Source of the DNA: Tenebrio molitor
Taxonomy: Eukaryota; Arthropoda; Insecta; Coleoptera; Tenebrionidae
Reading direction: 5' to 3'
Assembly (NCBI RefSeq): GCF_963966145.1
Contig: NC_091054.1
Coordinates: forward strand, 8,122,001-8,186,000
Length of the DNA stretch: 64,000 nucleotides
The number at the start of each line of letters is the position of its first letter. The first letter of the stretch is position 1. Positions 1 through 10,353 of the stretch are shown here, piece by piece. Under the pieces are notes generated by a model. That model saw nothing but the letters and a program-made list of their open reading frames with translations. It made no database searches and was not told the origin of the DNA. Made by a program: the position numbers and the translations under genes.

Positions 1-1322
1 GCAAAATAGGTGGTTTTTTGGTGGTCATTTGAATGTCACAATGACGTTCTTTTTCGCACTAATGCGTTTAACTGTCACTTTTTCGCATTAGTGCCAAAAA
101 GAGTGAGAAGTATAAAATTACAAGAAAAGCTTTCTTTTCTTTTACTAAAGCAATCAAAGTATTGAATTGAATATAGCAGCTATACCGCAGATCAAAATCA
201 CTCATTTGGCAAGAAAATCGCTACAAAATTGTAACAATAAATATCACTTTTGTAATAAATGAATTGGAGTAGATAGAGAGTGATAGAATGATAGGAGTAA
301 TAAATTAGTGAATTAAAAAAATTAAAACCTGTATTTCTTTTTTCTTGTTTTTTGCCTAATACTTTACGGAATTAGAAAAAATCTTATATAATCTATTCAT
401 TTTGATTGTGACCACTCCGTAGTAACTTTTCAGTTGCTAGGTTATTGATAGGGAATTTTAGATAACACTAAATCCAGTCGCAGTTGGCAACTCTCGGAGG
501 CGCCATTTTGACAGAAACGTCACGCTCACAGAAGACAGAACGGAGAACGACTTGCGCAAACGTTTTTCAACGTACACTGTGCGCATATCTATAAAATTGA
601 GTTTTGGTACAAAATTTTACAATTCAAAAAGAAAATGCCACGTCGTCTTCTCAAAGTTGGGACCAAACGGTTAATATTGACTTGTTTCGAGACATTTATT
701 GAAGCCAACGGGAAAACAACTCACAAAAACGAACATCACCAATAAAGTTAACTCTATTTGTGCTTTTTTGTTGTACATTTTGGCTAGTAAGTGTTGTAGT
801 TTGATATCTTCTGCCTTTTCATCCCCTGTAAATCTTTTTTTTTGAACTTTCTGTCTGATTAGTTTTTATCTGAAAATATTTGTATTAATCAATGCTAATT
901 GAAAGTTCTGATTACCTTTATACCAGGCATTTTTCGCGTTTGTCTTACTGCCAAATTACCATTTCCTTCGTTCTTCATTAATATCGAGAATTGCATGAGG
1001 TGATTTCGAAGTTTTTACGTTAAATAATCTGTACCTGGATATAACTCCATTTTTCAACAGACGTGATCACAGAATCAGACAGACGTTTTTAGTTTCTCCT
1101 ACTTCAAATATTGATTTCCGTTATTAATATTGATAAATACATAAAAATCATTGCTTTACTACCATGGTCAAGTTTTGACAATTCTGACATTTTCCATCAT
1201 GTTCACACCACACAAATATTTAGTGTAAAACGTATGCAGCACACAGCTAAACAGCGCCTACTATGTTTTTCGTTGTGGTCACAATCAAAGTGAATAGATA
1301 ATATGTAATTCGTTGCAAAAAC
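1..1322. other. Intergenic, no gene recognised
   Basis: AT-rich DNA with no open frame that resembles a protein. Near the left edge an inverted motif is visible: CGCACTAATGCG at about 56-67 faces CGCATTAGTGCC at about 94-105. Many TGACA/TGTCA words occur. A GC-richer stretch near 480-560 has no supportable exon. Confidence 0.5.
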
Positions 1323-1371
1323 ATGTCTTTTTCGCATACGACGTCTAATGTGTCTAATGCGAAAAAGACAT
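1323..1371. repeat. Short perfect inverted repeat
   Basis: Two 15-base arms, ATGTCTTTTTCGCAT at 1323-1337 and its exact reverse complement at 1357-1371, flank a 19-base spacer. The same TTTTTCGCATTAG word occurs at about 90-102, so this may be the end motif of a small dispersed element. No transposase is nearby. Confidence 0.6.
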
Positions 1372-1424
1372 TTTTTTATGGGCGTGAATTTTGGGACTTC
1401 ATATTATTGGACCATTTTAATCTA

Positions 1425-1658
1425 ACGGGTGACTATTAAAATTTTCACTTAGGGTTGGCCATGGATCATTCTTTGTTTTCTGTTGCACCTTAGACACTGA
1501 CAATTTTGACATTTCAATAAATGTTTTTTCTCTTAATTTGGTTATGTTTCAATTGTACTGACTGACATTTGTCGTTCGTTCTTGTGTGTCTAAAGTAACA
1601 GAAAAAATAAAAACTCGTTCAAAGCCAACTCCAAGTGAAAATTTTAATAGTCACCCGT
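1425..1658. mobile_element. TA-flanked MITE, copy 1
   Basis: The element starts ACGGGTGACTATTAAAATTT and ends with the inverse of that sequence, and each end is bordered by TA (1423-1424 and 1659-1660). Terminal inverted repeats are about 26 bases and identical, continuing with a few mismatches. There is no coding capacity. A TA target duplication with inverted ends is the pattern of non-autonomous Tc1/mariner-like elements (family assignment inferred). A second copy in the opposite orientation lies at 57130-57343. Confidence 0.8.
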
Positions 1659-1880
1659 TATTATAATATTAATAATTTTATTATTCGACAATTTTCCAGA
1701 AGAAAATTATGTCTTACATTTTTAGACAAAATAAGAAATGTATTTATTGTTTGTCTGATAAACCAGATTAAACCATAAAACTCCGAGAACCTTTCGGTAA
1801 GGGCATGGAAACGGTCAGGGCCTCAGGGCTTATTATTTCAGGTAAAAATTCAGTTTGGTTTCCATACTTATCTATATACT

Positions 1881-2254
1881 CTACTGTGTATTAGTGGCTG
1901 CGTTATAAAGGTGGCTAAACTGAAACACTTCGCCAGTATCGGTCACCCTTAAACTTGCGTGTGGATCTAGTTTTACTGATTTTTGCAAAACCATTAAAAA
2001 TCCATAAACTCCATTATCCTTTATGAGCTAGATGTAGTTTCCTGTTCATGACACTACACTCGTGGCTCATTCGGTAAACTTGGAATCTCAAATATTTTAC
2101 AATCTTGTGTTAAACCACTTTTGTTTATTATGTAATTTGCCCAGATATAACAACCATAATAAACTATTAACTCACCACAATAACTTAAGGCAATTAACGG
2201 CAACAGTAATAGTGTCAAGTAGAACAGACCGAAAGTCACAAAAAAGTCTAACAT
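1881..2254 (-). CDS. Candidate small membrane or secreted protein (two exons)
   Basis: Not recognised. Exon 2254-2176 starts with ATG and encodes a strongly hydrophobic stretch (LYLTLLLLPLIALSYC-like) that could be a signal peptide or anchor. It ends at a consensus donor, GTGAGT. Joining the acceptor that puts the next exon at 1975-1881 keeps the frame and gives a 57-residue protein ending in TAG; exon 2 encodes a hydrophilic segment with TDTGEVFQFSHLY. A TATAAAT box sits about 80 bases upstream of the ATG. The exon 2 choice is a guess, and further exons may lie elsewhere. No family match can be named. Confidence 0.22.
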
Positions 2255-2330
2255 TTTGCCACTGGACTTACACAGTCACGCACGAAATCATCGTCGAAGA
2301 AATCAATTATTGTTGATATATGAGTGGCCG

Positions 2331-2337
2331 ATTTATA
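2331..2337 (-). promoter_or_regulatory. TATA-like box upstream of the small candidate gene
   Basis: Reading the minus strand, TATAAAT is followed about 25-30 bases later by a CA-containing start-like sequence and then by the candidate ATG at 2254. The spacing fits a TATA promoter, but AT-rich DNA gives such boxes often. Confidence 0.25.
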
Positions 2338-2843
2338 AATATAAATTATAACAGGAGCGATTAGGCTTATCGTTTTTTTTAAGTGACCTCTGACCTTAAA
2401 GAATGTGGCAGATAGGGACATCTGCACACGACCGACAATACAAAGGTAAGATATACATACATTTTTTTAATTTTGATTTTACTCATCACACAAGGCAGTC
2501 TCAATTGTGCATCTGCAACTTATTTAAAAATTTTCCAAAATGTTGCAAACACGGAAAAAATTGCTAAATTGACCAAAGTTCATAGTCTCAATAACATGCC
2601 AAAATTCAGTGTTCGCTGAGCAGAGTCCACCGTGATCAGTCCTGTTATCGTTTTTTTTTGGTTTTTGCTTAATTTCGCAATTTTCAATATTGTAAACAAA
2701 TTGTTCTCAAAGTGTCAGGAATCAAATTAATTGATTTCTTAAGAATCGGGAAAACACCGTTTAATTTTTTGAAACAGAGAAATCTGTAGATAGTGTACAG
2801 TTTTACGGATAGTCCGATAGATGTCGGCACTTGTAAAACCGAC

Positions 2844-3112
2844 CAAGGTTGGTAGAACTGAGATGCGTTTAAGTAACTTTAGTTTAGGAGGTTGCCTCGT
2901 TCCCATTTAAAACAATAGTTTGAATTTTTTCCCACGCAAAAGCTACTCGTGACGTCATAAGGCACTAAACTTTTACGACAGTCTGTCGATCACGCATTAG
3001 GTGTTCCTTCACTAGAATTAAACCCAAAAAAACACCCAATAAACCCCACGGAGCTTATAAACCTTGGGTTCTAGTCGAACACTCAAAATTTCTGGGTTGA
3101 TTTTACGTCACG
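2844..3112. mobile_element. Decayed, truncated copy of the 41-base-TIR MITE
   Basis: Starts CAAGGTTGGTAGAACTGA, like the ends of the intact element at 4841-5143. Its interior matches the reverse complement of that element over most of its length (shared words include GACGTCATAA, GTCGATCACGCATTA and ACACTCAAAATTTCT). The far inverted repeat is missing: homology stops near 3112. It is older than the intact copy. The 25 bases just before it also resemble the left flank of the intact copy. Confidence 0.7.
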
Positions 3113-3867
3113 AGTCACTCGCGTTTTAAAATGGCCCATTCGTGCCAAAAAAGGTCCAATTTACACACGAACGAGTTGAATACAACGTTTTTTTGTTCGA
3201 CGAGCCCCTTAAAGGCTCTAAATCGCTTAAAATCTTTAAAATTAGCTTGACGTTTCGTTTTGACAAGTTGTGACATTTATCAAAATCCGTTCACACAGGA
3301 GAAAATTCCCAAATTCTGAACTAAAAAAAAAAAATTAACACATCCAAATTTTCGGGACGTGTCATTCGGAAAGAAATTTCTTTTTGCCGCAACCCATTAT
3401 ACACATTGCAACAATATCTTGACGAAAGACTGATATGATCCCCATTTATGGAGAGTATGGAAAGAATTCTGTCGCTGCTGCGGATGTTTACAAGCCGATG
3501 GTAGACACTTCGATTAACTTAATTCGTTAATTTATTTGTTGAATTTTGATTAAATACTCGTACAGGTTCTCTGCCACTCTGACATTTCTCACAAATCAAT
3601 TCAACTTACTTAAATTTCTAATTTAAAAGAAATAACACAAAATGATTTTTAGCTATATAAAATCTATCGATTCCATAATTATTAAAATTTTAAGGATTTT
3701 TTAAGTTTTGTTATCTGTATGGGCACAGATTACTCATATAAGCAGATAGTGCACTTGACAATAAAGCAAATAAAACCAATATGTGAGTTCTAATCAATTC
3801 TATTGGTGTTGTTATCGCGGGTGTTAGTACCGCATGCAGATTAGTTGCTTTCAGTGCTACCTTCGGC

Positions 3868-4330
3868 TATTGTTTGCTTGGAATTGTGCGTTTTAGCGTG
3901 TCATTCATTATCCTGGAAAAATTATACCAACAAGGAAATGACCAATATGTTACTTTGTTACGGAAGTGCAGATGGTCTTGGCACAAGCTTTTTATCGCGA
4001 AAAGTTTCCGGCGCGTCGTGTTCCGCAATTGCAAACATTTCTCGCTGTTACGCGAAAATGGTACTTTCCGACCGAGACCCATAAGAGCATACCTACGCCA
4101 CGGGTGTTAGACCTCGAACCCCAAATTCTAGAAACTGTGGAAGAAAACCCGTCAACAAGTACCGCGCAGTTTTAATGAATGAAAATGCGGCAGTTACTTA
4201 GTGAATTTCAGTTTTCTCAGTTTGCGGTATGTCGCACTCTTACAGAGCAAGGGTTGTACTCCTATCATGTTCAGCGATTCAAAGTGCGTTGATCAACCTG
4301 ATTTTTTGCGAAGGGCACAGGTGTGTACTA
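3868..4330 (+). pseudogene. Broken transposase with DUF4817-like helix-turn-helix region
   Basis: Three frames together give fragments in the order of a DNA-transposon transposase N-terminus: YTNKEMTNMLLCYGSADG, then FYREKFPARRVPQLQTF, then FRPRPIRA, LEPQILETVEENPSTSTAQ and LTEQGLYSYHVQRF. Frameshifts and stop codons separate the pieces, and the catalytic DDE/D domain is absent. DUF4817 plus a helix-turn-helix region is common in insect transposases (known); the superfamily cannot be fixed from this remnant. Confidence 0.7.
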
Positions 4331-4840
4331 GAAATTACGGCCGACATTTTGAACAATTTTTCTAATGGTACCTAAATACGTTACTGTTTAGTTATGGTTT
4401 TTGCTTTGACTTTTCCTTTCACTTGGTTTTCACTCTTAGTTTTCTTACACACTTTTGTGGCTGTGTATTTAAAGTGTTTTTCGGCTATTTCATTCATAGT
4501 AAGGTTTTGTCACTCTCTGTTTTTAAAGCGTTTTAGCAAGCTATTCATGTTTCGATTTATTAGAGCTTTCAGAAGCGTCTCGTTCAAGATTTTTGGTTTA
4601 TTCGCTTATTGAAGATACTATGGTTTACTTATTGTGATGCATTTAAATTTCACTCTGTCCCTGTATAATTTTAATAACTGTTAAACTAAGGTCTTTTCTC
4701 CGTTTCAAATTTCTTCAACACTCACTAATAACTTTATTTTCAAACAATTCTAATACAATGTTTTTTGTTAAGCTTAATTAGGATCTCCACTGTGCAGCTT
4801 TTCCCTAAACTCGATAGGTGTCCGCACTTGAAAAACAGGC

Positions 4841-5143
4841 CAAGGTTGGTAGAACTGACTAATTTGTATAGTAGGTTGCCTCGGTGAAAATTGCGTGACG
4901 TAAGATCAACCTAGAAATTTTGAGTGTTCGAATACAACCCAAGGTTTATAAGTTCCATGGGGCTTATTGAGTGGTTTTTTTGGGTTTTATTCTAGTGAGG
5001 GAACACTTAATGCGTGATCGACATATTCTGTCGTAAAAGTTCAGTGCATTATGACGTCAGGAGTAACTTTTGCGGAGGGAAAAAATTGAACTAATGGCAA
5101 CTAGGCAACCTACTATACAAATTAGTCAGTTCTACCAACCTTG
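4841..5143. mobile_element. Intact MITE with perfect 41-base TIRs and 8-base TSD
   Basis: The first 41 bases (4841-4881) are exactly the reverse complement of the last 41 (5103-5143). The ends read CAAGGTTGG...CCAACCTTG. The 8-base word AAACAGGC occurs directly on both sides (4833-4840 and 5144-5151), a clear target-site duplication. An 8-base duplication with CAAGG ends fits hAT- or P-type elements. At 303 bases with no open frame it is non-autonomous, and its perfect ends suggest recent movement. Confidence 0.92.
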
Positions 5144-5151
5144 AAACAGGC

Positions 5152-6477
5152 GGCAAGTTTAAAGAATTTCAGGCGCCACTTTCGTTTAGCATCAATCCCA
5201 CGAGAAATAAATTAATCAAGCGAAGTTGCCAGTCAACTCCTCAAATATTCAGAGCGTCGTTTATCACGTCGAGGTAAAAACATAATGACATGATGACGTG
5301 TATGACAGAGGACAGGGGCCGAATTCCCCAGCAGGGTAACCACCCCTCATGAATAGCGAACGATTTCGTATCGTTCGAATACCGAGATCGATAGTCACCC
5401 CCTGTCCGGACCAGCGAGAGGCAAAACGGTCGCATCTGCGAGCGCCTTTACATCATCCCCGTGCTAGATCAATAAATACCCACAGAACGTCTCCAGCTCT
5501 CGAAGGCAACATGACAAAACGGAGGTCCATGTGCGATCTGTTAATAACAAAGGGAAGTCTTGCGTGACGGGCACAAGTGGAAATTAAAAAATTAAATGAT
5601 TGTGAATAATGGAGTCCAGTGCACGTGTTCAAAAGAGATGATGGGAGACTGGGGCATGTCAGACTTGTACAAATGCTGATTTGTTGTTAAGTTTGTTGTT
5701 AAATTAAGCATATCGTGTAACATATCGAAGAAATGCCAAATAAATGTTTTATCAAAGGATCTGAAAAATGCGAAACTACTTAAGCCAGGTCTGTCTAGTA
5801 GTGCAACAACTGATTGTGTTGAGAAGATGAGGATTTGACGGGTTAGAGGTGAGTATTTTGGTATTATGTATGTATTTGCATGTTTTGAAACTCAATGCAT
5901 TAGTTACATTTAAGTAGTACTTTGTTACTTTGAAATTATTTTATTGTAAAAAAGTGTGCGAACAGGCACTCTAAAAACTGTATCCTTCCATTCCAAAAAT
6001 ATTTGAATACTTTTCTGCAAACTAAAAACTTGATGTTATAGTAACAATAAAAATAATCATGAATGAATAAACTTCGACTAAAATTAAAGGAGTTATCATT
6101 ATTTGTTTGAAATATCCGTTATGATACTTAAAATCGGCTTCGATGCAATGCAGGGTTATTCACCGTAGATTTCCCGCGAAAATTTATTGTTCTGCAACAC
6201 AAAATTCCAAAAGCTCAAACTGTCAAATAATGAATCAAAGTAGTTTCATTTAAAAGTCAAAATAACACTGATAATAAATTATAGAAAATTAAATCTAGGC
6301 GCTGTTTTAAACTGTATTTTGTGTTGCATAAAATTAAATTTTTGCTGGAACTTTACGGTGAATAACCCCGTATATTTTTCCAAAAGAGACATAAAAATAT
6401 ACAGATACAAAAAGAAAACAAAAAAAAACATTCGAAAGAAATTGATATTATTTAATGTGAAATATTGGCTAGTTTTG
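5152..6477. other. Intergenic, GC-richer stretch without a recognisable gene
   Basis: From about 5160 to 5620 the composition is richer in GC than its surroundings and both strands are open for 60-70 codons, but neither translation resembles a protein and no splice pattern stands out. It could be a promoter or 5' untranslated exon. The remainder to 6477 is AT-rich and featureless. Confidence 0.35.
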
Positions 6478-6745
6478 GGTGATTCAAAATGATTGTGGCC
6501 AAGTATGGCAACTAGGTACGAAAATTTATGTGGCAACTGTGTGAATGGGGTAGAGTTAATATTTGTATGACGTTTCATAAGCGTGCATTTGATTTTTTTA
6601 ATTCCATTGCACATTGATTTGACAACTTTCAAAATTGCACGCCTATAAACTGTCAAAGAAATGTCAACTCTACCCTACCCACACAGTTGCCACATAAATT
6701 TTCGTACATAGTTGCCATACTTGGCCACAATCATTTTGAATCACC
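6478..6745. mobile_element. Fold-back MITE with about 80-base inverted repeats
   Basis: Left arm 6478 to about 6557 and right arm about 6664 to 6745 are near-identical inverted copies, beginning GGTGATTCAAAATGATTGTG and differing at only a few positions. The loop is about 105 bases. A long open frame across it on the minus strand is not protein-like. No clear target duplication is visible, so the superfamily is open. Confidence 0.8.
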
Positions 6746-8670
6746 TAATATGCTTAAGAATAAGCATTTGCTTATACTATATGTTTGTCTTTTTCTATCT
6801 AATAGAGTCCATGTATTTCTATCTCTCACTAATACAAGTAAAACCATTTGCTAATGGTTTATGCATAATATGACCCATTGTTTTAAACGAGTCCTCTCGG
6901 ATATTTCAAAGAATGTTTTTAACGCTGTGGGAAAACCTCGCCTCACTAAGTACCAATTTAGAAAATGTTTGCATTTTACAATGTGTACAGTATAGAATTA
7001 ATATTTAACAAATCGTTTGTTTAACCTGACTCTAAATGTGTAGACAGATTATATCTGGATAGATCAGAATTCCAAATGTTTACCGACGACATCGACACAA
7101 CTTTTTTTTACTGAATTAAAACTAGTGACTACTCAAGTGAAAAAAACGAAACCTGGACTACGCTCAGTTAAAATTATTTGCTACAATTTTACGTGAAGTG
7201 AGTTCGAATTTCATTTTTTTGACGCACCCACAAAGTAGAAATACGAAATATATACTACTGAAGACATTTATAAAAAGAGAGTGTTTTTTGAATGATTTTT
7301 TGAGGATACATACTCGTATTTTTATGTGCAGTCGCGTGCAAAACATTTTTGTCGTCAATGTCACTAAAAAAATTATTCGTTTATGTCAGAATTTTGTAAT
7401 TTACACTGTGTAATCAAGGCTTAATGTCATCAAAAAGTCAAAAATTATTGAAACGTCAATTAGCATCATGAGCCTGACATCGCCGCGCTAATGTCACAAT
7501 TAACGTCCAATAAATAATTTAAAGGTTAAGATCGATTTACAATTGTGTATTTCAAAGTTTGTCAAAAAATGACGTTGACGACCAAAATATTTTGCATTTA
7601 ACTGTACAAACGGATAAATTCTATTTCATTTAACGATGTTTGTGCAATCCTATCTACACTCCAAAATCTGTAAAGATTCCTGTAGCTGTGTTAATTTACA
7701 TAAATGGCACAATTTATGAATAATTTTAATTACTTCACAAAATTACGACAGATGGGAGTATCTAGTAAATTATTGGTTATCAATAAGGATTAATTGTTTT
7801 GTGATAAAGTGACATTTGTAGGACAGTTGTACAAGAACTAAAAGCAAGAAGTACAGTGTCGTCTTTGTAAAAATGAAAAGTTTGTCACATTAGAATAAAA
7901 AAATCTGTTCAAAAACTGTATAAAATTGTACACAAACTTGATGCCACAATGTTACAACTGTGTCGAAAGTCTAGAGGTCATGGAAGGTAAGATTACTACT
8001 TTGGTGATACGTCAGCATGTAAAAAAATCCAAAATGTACTAAACATTGTGGGGAAAATGAGGCGAAATAAATTCAGAACCGAAGAAAATCGTTACAGACA
8101 AGTCTTATTTCGGTGCTAGTCTCGACGTGGTGTTTTCTGCAGATTACACAGTTTCGCATAATATCCGTGTCATTATACCAATTTCTGCATTAAAACGAAT
8201 CGATACATACCTGTCTTACACTTTTCCCTAAGACATGAAAACCGTTTCCTTTTATTTTCACAACAACATCGTCGTGTTAACAATGCCGTCAAGTTTATTA
8301 CTTGTTAGGAAAGTTTTTCATATTTAATTTCACGTTACGGTCTTTATCCCGTCCTGCTATTGGTCGTAGAGTACGTAGAGTATTCCTAAATTATTATGTA
8401 GGCTAAGATCGAATTTGATGAGCTCACGAAAACCTTATTACTAATAAATGGAACAAACGAGAAATCCATTCCATGAATTGTATGGGTATCAGAAAAACAT
8501 AACTAAAGTCAAACCCGGTTTTACACAGCTCAAATCACATTTGAAGGTTATCTCAACAGATGTCGCCACTTGCGAAAGAGGCGCCAAATTCAAAGTCGGC
8601 ATTTTTCAGATGCGCTCCAAAGTGAAAACCCACCCAGACTGTGATAGTTCCGGACATATTCAACGCTAAA
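6746..8670. other. Intergenic region upstream of the glycosyltransferase
   Basis: AT-rich with no supported exon. At about 8557-8600 there is a short dispersed motif (GATGTCGCCACTTG, then AGGCGCCAA) that resembles the sequence into which the 4841-5143 MITE inserted. The stretch 8448-8670 probably holds the promoter and 5' untranslated region of the next gene; an upstream ATG frame at 8448 is not protein-like. Confidence 0.4.
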
Positions 8671-9794
8671 ATGCTATTCTACCAAATCCAGAAGAAAGTT
8701 CTACTGACTACGAGTCTCGTAATAGCCATCATATACATAATCAGGCCTCAGAATCACTCCATCATCAACCAGTTCTACTACTACTTGAACCCGAGAGAGG
8801 GCATTCAGTGTTACCACACCAAATCCAAGACACTTCCCGACATATCAGACGACCAACCTGCCAGAGGAAGATCGATCTTCTTCCACGAAACGTCGTGCAA
8901 TTCGCATTTCAGCGGCAAAATATGCATAACGGCGCGCCAAGCTTGCGCGGTGGAGTCGGCCGCAAGACTCAATCCAAATTTCGAGGTGCACCTGCTTTTC
9001 GCATCACCCGGTATATTCAAATTTGAGGGGACGGAGTCGGACAGGTTCCTGCAGGCGCTTCTGTCCTACCCCAACGTGGGGATAAACCATGTGGACTACG
9101 AAAGGTACACGAGGGGCACCCCTGTTGAAGCTTTGTACAAAAAGGGCCAATTGGAGACGTCTGGATATGCGCAATCGCACGCCAGCGACGTCCTAAGGTA
9201 CCACCCAAAACTTTTTTATTATTATTGTTACGTAAGAAGTACAATTGCAGATATCTCACGTTGTGGAAATACGGCGGGATCTACCTGGACCTGGACGTCA
9301 TCGTCATCAAGCCCCTCGAGGATCTAGCGCCGAACTACGCCGGCTCCGAGTCGGACCGCAACGTCGCCGCCGGTGTGCTCAGCTTCAGCCCCGAGGGGCT
9401 GGGGCACGACCTTGCCGGCCGCTGCCTCGACGACTTGAGCCAAAACTTCAAGGGCTACGACTGGGGCTATAACGGTCCCGGTGTTATAACTAGACTCCTG
9501 CAGGAAGTTTGCGGCGAGCGCCTCGCTAAAGACATGCTGAACAAGCCTTGCCAGGGCTTCAGGGTGTACCCGGTCGACGCCTTCTACTCCATCCCGTGGT
9601 GGGACTGGAAAATGTACTTCGAAGAGGATTCGACCGACCAAGTGCTCAACATATCGCGAAACAGCTACGTCGTGCACGTGTGGAACAAGCACAGCGTCCA
9701 CACGAAGATACCGGCGAGGGGCGGCGCCCCCTACGCCCTTTTTGCTCAGAGATATTGTCCCAGAGTTGTAAACGAGTGCGGGTATTTCTTTTAA
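8671..9794 (+). CDS. Alpha-1,4-glycosyltransferase (A4GALT / alpha4GT family)
   Basis: Type II Golgi enzyme of the family that adds galactose or N-acetylgalactosamine in alpha-1,4 linkage to glycolipid or glycan acceptors; the insect members known as alpha4GT act on arthro-series glycolipids (known). Exons 8671-9197 and 9251-9794, split by a 53-base intron, give 356 residues, the usual family length. A signal anchor spans about residues 9-27. Joining the exons restores LRYLTLWKYGGIYLDLDV, in which DLD (about 189-191) is the DXD motif that binds the metal-nucleotide sugar. The Gb3-synthase-like C-terminal part follows, with WNKHS near the end. The start is the first ATG in frame before the anchor. 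Exon 2 is far richer in GC than the surrounding DNA. A polyadenylation signal AATAAA lies at 10001-10006. Exact donor and acceptor sugars cannot be told. Confidence 0.9.
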
Positions 9795-10227
9795 TCTGCT
9801 CAAAGAGAAATGTGTCCAAATTTTATCGTTTCCGCTGAAACCTCTTGTCATATCATCTTTTCCAGGTTAGATATGAAAATACTAAATAAGCTGTAATCTA
9901 CCTGAGGCGTTTTTGTTGTTGTGATTGTTGTTGAAGAATAGTTATGTGAATCTCGTGGGAACTAGTTTTTATACTAGATCTCAGTTTTGTTGGCGTTAGC
10001 AATAAATTTCTTTTGAAACAATATCATTTTATTGGGCCACTCTGTATATATCCCACACTCAACTAAATCCTACAATATTTTCTCTTGAAATGACCCTTTT
10101 AACGAGACCCAGGCAATGGTGTCCAATTATTGTCCTAAGGAAGCATTTATGAGCAATGAAAAAATTAAATTAAACATTTTTCCAAACGAGACAAATTAAT
10201 TATTTTTGTTTTGATTCGTTTGTGCGT
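9795..10227. other. 3' untranslated region and short intergenic gap
   Basis: Holds the 3' end of the glycosyltransferase (AATAAA at 10001-10006) and AT-rich spacer up to the CLUAP1 promoter. Confidence 0.5.
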
Positions 10228-10293
10228 GTCACGTGACTTGACCACCAATGAGAAACGAGCCAGTTGGGTAATCACGCATCGTTGCTAAGTAAC
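10228..10293 (+). promoter_or_regulatory. CLUAP1 promoter: E-box and RFX X-box
   Basis: At 10281-10293 the sequence GTTGCTAAGTAAC fits the insect X-box consensus GYTRYYN(1-3)RRHRAC exactly with a one-base spacer. It ends 60 bases before the CLUAP1 start codon. RFX factors switch on ciliary genes through such sites (known), and CLUAP1 is a ciliary gene, so position and gene identity support each other. GTCACGTGAC at 10228-10237 is a palindromic E-box, and CCAAT occurs at about 10244. Confidence 0.8.
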
Positions 10294-10353
10294 GGGGATG
10301 TACACAAAACACAACATGGTTGACTCTTCGAAAACTCTTTGATTTGGAACAAA

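Noticed and set aside
6279..6656. 125-codon minus-strand frame
   Set aside because: It runs through one arm and the loop of a fold-back MITE and an A-rich tract.
8448..8669. 73-codon ATG frame before the glycosyltransferase
   Set aside because: Not protein-like and out of frame with the downstream gene; probably 5' untranslated sequence.
9324..9851. 175-codon frame on the minus strand opposite glycosyltransferase exon 2
   Set aside because: It is the antisense shadow of a GC-rich coding exon; the plus-strand product is clearly recognised.
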